Both the position numbers and the translations under genes were made by a program. Shown here in pieces: positions 52,630-53,965 of a stretch of DNA of 53,965 nucleotides (within the stretch, counting starts at the first letter, position 1; each line of letters opens with the position of its first letter). Under the pieces are notes generated by a model, which was not told the DNA's origin, ran no database searches, and saw nothing but the letters and a program-made list of their open reading frames with translations. The stretch is from Multifurca ochricompacta (taxonomy: Eukaryota; Basidiomycota; Agaricomycetes; Russulales; Russulaceae), in NCBI GenBank assembly GCA_022496185.1, contig WTXG01000240.1, positions 1-53,965 on the forward strand, in the 5' to 3' direction.

Positions 52630-52801
52630 ACTGTCAGTGATCCAGTGAGTACAAAAAATGGTAGGTGTATGAGTCAGCTATACCTGTCTAGGGCTGTGCA
52701 CTGTCCATTTTACAGTAATGGCCATCCATTTGACAGTAATAGGATGGGTACAGCTGACTTGTCCACTGTCTGTTTTTTGTACTCACTGGATTGCTGATAG
52801 T
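52630..52801. mobile_element. Small MITE-like element with ~29-bp terminal inverted repeats
   Basis: Left end ACTGTCAGTGATCCAGTGAG followed by TACAAAAAA; the right end inverted is ACTATCAGCAATCCAGTGAG followed by TACAAAAAA. A further inner inverted pair (GTCAGCTATACC, GTCAGCTGTACC) extends the symmetry. 172 bp, non-coding, no clear TSD. Confidence 0.6.
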
Positions 52802-53110
52802 GATGTGCCTGGCCCAGCTCAGAGTAGCTAAAAGCCAAAGCCACCAGCTCAGGCCACAGCTTTTGACCATAATTTTAGTGCATACAAGTGCAATAGCAAT
52901 TGTAATGGGTGCAACAATCCCGATTACAAGGAAAGATTAGATAAGATGATAAAAAGCATCCTTAATTAAGTAGACAATGAAAATGATGAAAATGCCTGTC
53001 AAAAGCTGTGCAGAATGCGGAGATTGATGCATGCATAAGGTTTGAGGTAGTCAGAGACAAACAGCCCTGCTTGTACAGCAATAATATGCCTATATTGACA
53101 ATACCAAGAG

Positions 53111-53193
53111 CCTGCAGCCCCAAGAGGACAAGATCAGCTCCTACTATGCCTAGATACAATGTAAACCCACCTGCAGCCCCAAGAGGACAAGAT
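53111..53193 (+). repeat. 24-bp perfect direct repeat
   Basis: CCTGCAGCCCCAAGAGGACA followed by AGAT occurs at 53111-53134 and 53170-53193, 59 bp apart, within the decayed hAT-like sequence. Confidence 0.85.
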
Positions 53194-53609
53194 GGGGTCT
53201 GCAGCATGTTACAGGATGTCTTATATACATATCTACTGTTATCCTATGAAGTGCCAAGTTGGATCATGTGTCTGATGTAAAATAAGACAACAATCAGTTA
53301 TGGGATGCATAAGAGCATATCTCCATACTACTGTGTCTTGTTTGGTCATGCAGGGTCTATTTGCATGGTCTGGCACCCTCTAGGATACATTCTAGACTAT
53401 TGTTAGACTATCCTGGTAATTACCTATTGTTCTATCTATTGACACAGTGTCTGCAAGTATCTACAATGTCCATGCTGCATAGGGCAGTTCTGTAAATGTG
53501 TAAGTGCAGGGTGGACTGCATTGGTCTGGCTGCTCTCCTGACTGTGAGGGCCAGATCTTGAGTAAACATGCATGCAAGGCACTCTGGGCAGTTCAAATCA
53601 GCTCTGTTG

Positions 53610-53680
53610 GTCTCCATGACATGGATATTTGGGCCCAGGTCTCACAGAATATGAATCAACAGTTATGTCTAATGCCCTGG
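53610..53680 (+). pseudogene. pol: Short gypsy A pol fragment (about 70 bp)
   Basis: Plus-strand frame reads VGLHDMDIWAQVSQNMNQQL, close to the RNase H-integrase linker of gypsy A (minus strand near 32445-32390). It has no LTR or further pol sequence on either side, so it is an isolated fragment within the hAT-like region. Confidence 0.8.
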
Positions 53681-53965
53681 GAATGCAGAAAACATGCATC
53701 TGGGACAGCAATTGTAGATATCTGATCACAAAGTGGATGATTTAGGTCATGTGAACATGTTTATCACTGCATCATGGCATTTCAAACTTCGATATAGTTT
53801 TGCGATATGTTCACTCTGACAGCAATATCCGCTCTCAGCCACAAATGTCTAACACATCTCTTGTTGCAGGAGCTCCTGCATATATATGTACAACTTGTGT
53901 AGTTTTTTTCAATCAGATTTTTCCTTCCCTTGATCCCCTCCAAATCAACACTTCAAGTCTGCAAA

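Larger units (their letters stand above)
52387..53965. mobile_element. Decayed hAT-like element related to 37217-38694, borders unknown
   Basis: 52450-52620 is rich in ACCCAT, ACCTGT, ATGGGT and ACAGGT, which are the CpG-deaminated forms of ACCCGT/ACGGGT. The segment 52930-53040 resembles 37560-37650 of the other element in the same direction. Segment 53345-53510 resembles 38190-38340 in the opposite direction (GGTCTGGCAC, TCTAGACTA, GTATCTACA, TAGGGCAG). No coding frame of its own; no TSD or end could be fixed. Confidence 0.55.

Noticed and set aside
1..53965. Host genes, tRNA genes or rRNA
   Set aside because: All long open frames resolve into transposon proteins or their antisense shadows, and I saw no tRNA-like or rRNA-like sequence.

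Overview
The window is one dense nest of transposable elements. I recognise no host gene, tRNA, rRNA or CRISPR array. The mix is chromodomain Ty3/gypsy elements, Ty1/copia elements with UBN2-type gag, a Tc1-like element and hAT-like non-autonomous elements. LTRs carry 5-bp target-site duplications (TSDs), an LTR has a short intron-like segment, and old copies have lost CpG. This suggests a filamentous fungus, most likely a basidiomycete of the Agaricomycetes. The phylum is an inference from family style; no housekeeping gene is present to test it.

Left stack (1-26.3 kb). The oldest layer is a decayed minus-strand gypsy element (BD2; 16528-16700 and 23225-25628). It was hit by a second gypsy (A1, from left of the window to 16527) and by a full-length copia element (copia1, 16701-23224, TSD GATTG). 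A1 was hit by a solo LTR-A (1933-2442) and by a ~1.3 kb solo LTR of another family (LTR-G, 3496-15435, TSD AGCTG). LTR-G holds a full-length gypsy (B, 3704-11561, TSD AAGAG), a solo LTR-A, a solo LTR-C and a palindromic Tc1-like element (13652-15272). Gypsy B itself carries a solo LTR-C (7449-8027).

Right stack (26.3-54 kb). A Tc1-like element (26907-26936 plus 50577-51167) was split by a second full-length copia (copia2, 26937-50576, TSD TTGGC). Copia2 holds a full-length gypsy (D, 28906-45962, TSD GTAGA). The 3' LTR of D was split by a young full-length gypsy (A, 29133-36608, TSD TGCCA). D also carries a hAT-like insertion (37217-38694, 8-bp TSD GGCAAAGG) and a solo LTR. The copia2 LTRs carry solo LTR-E1, and LTR-A holding LTR-E2. 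The right edge (51.2-54 kb) has another LTR-C/LTR-A nest and a second, decayed hAT-like element.

How the parts work. All three gypsy families read on the minus strand as LTR-gag-PR-RT-RNaseH-IN-chromodomain, then an extra ORF (ORF3) before the polypurine tract. Just inside each 5' LTR lies an 11-nt motif complementary to the predicted first 11 nt of the transcript, i.e. Tf1/sushi-type self-priming rather than tRNA priming. Family A joins gag to pol with a canonical -1 slippery heptamer (A AAA AAG). Both copia families instead have a primer site matching the anticodon half of initiator tRNA-Met. Nesting order agrees with CpG content: the innermost (youngest) elements are CpG-rich, the outermost nearly CpG-free, and many coding breaks are CGA-to-TGA changes.
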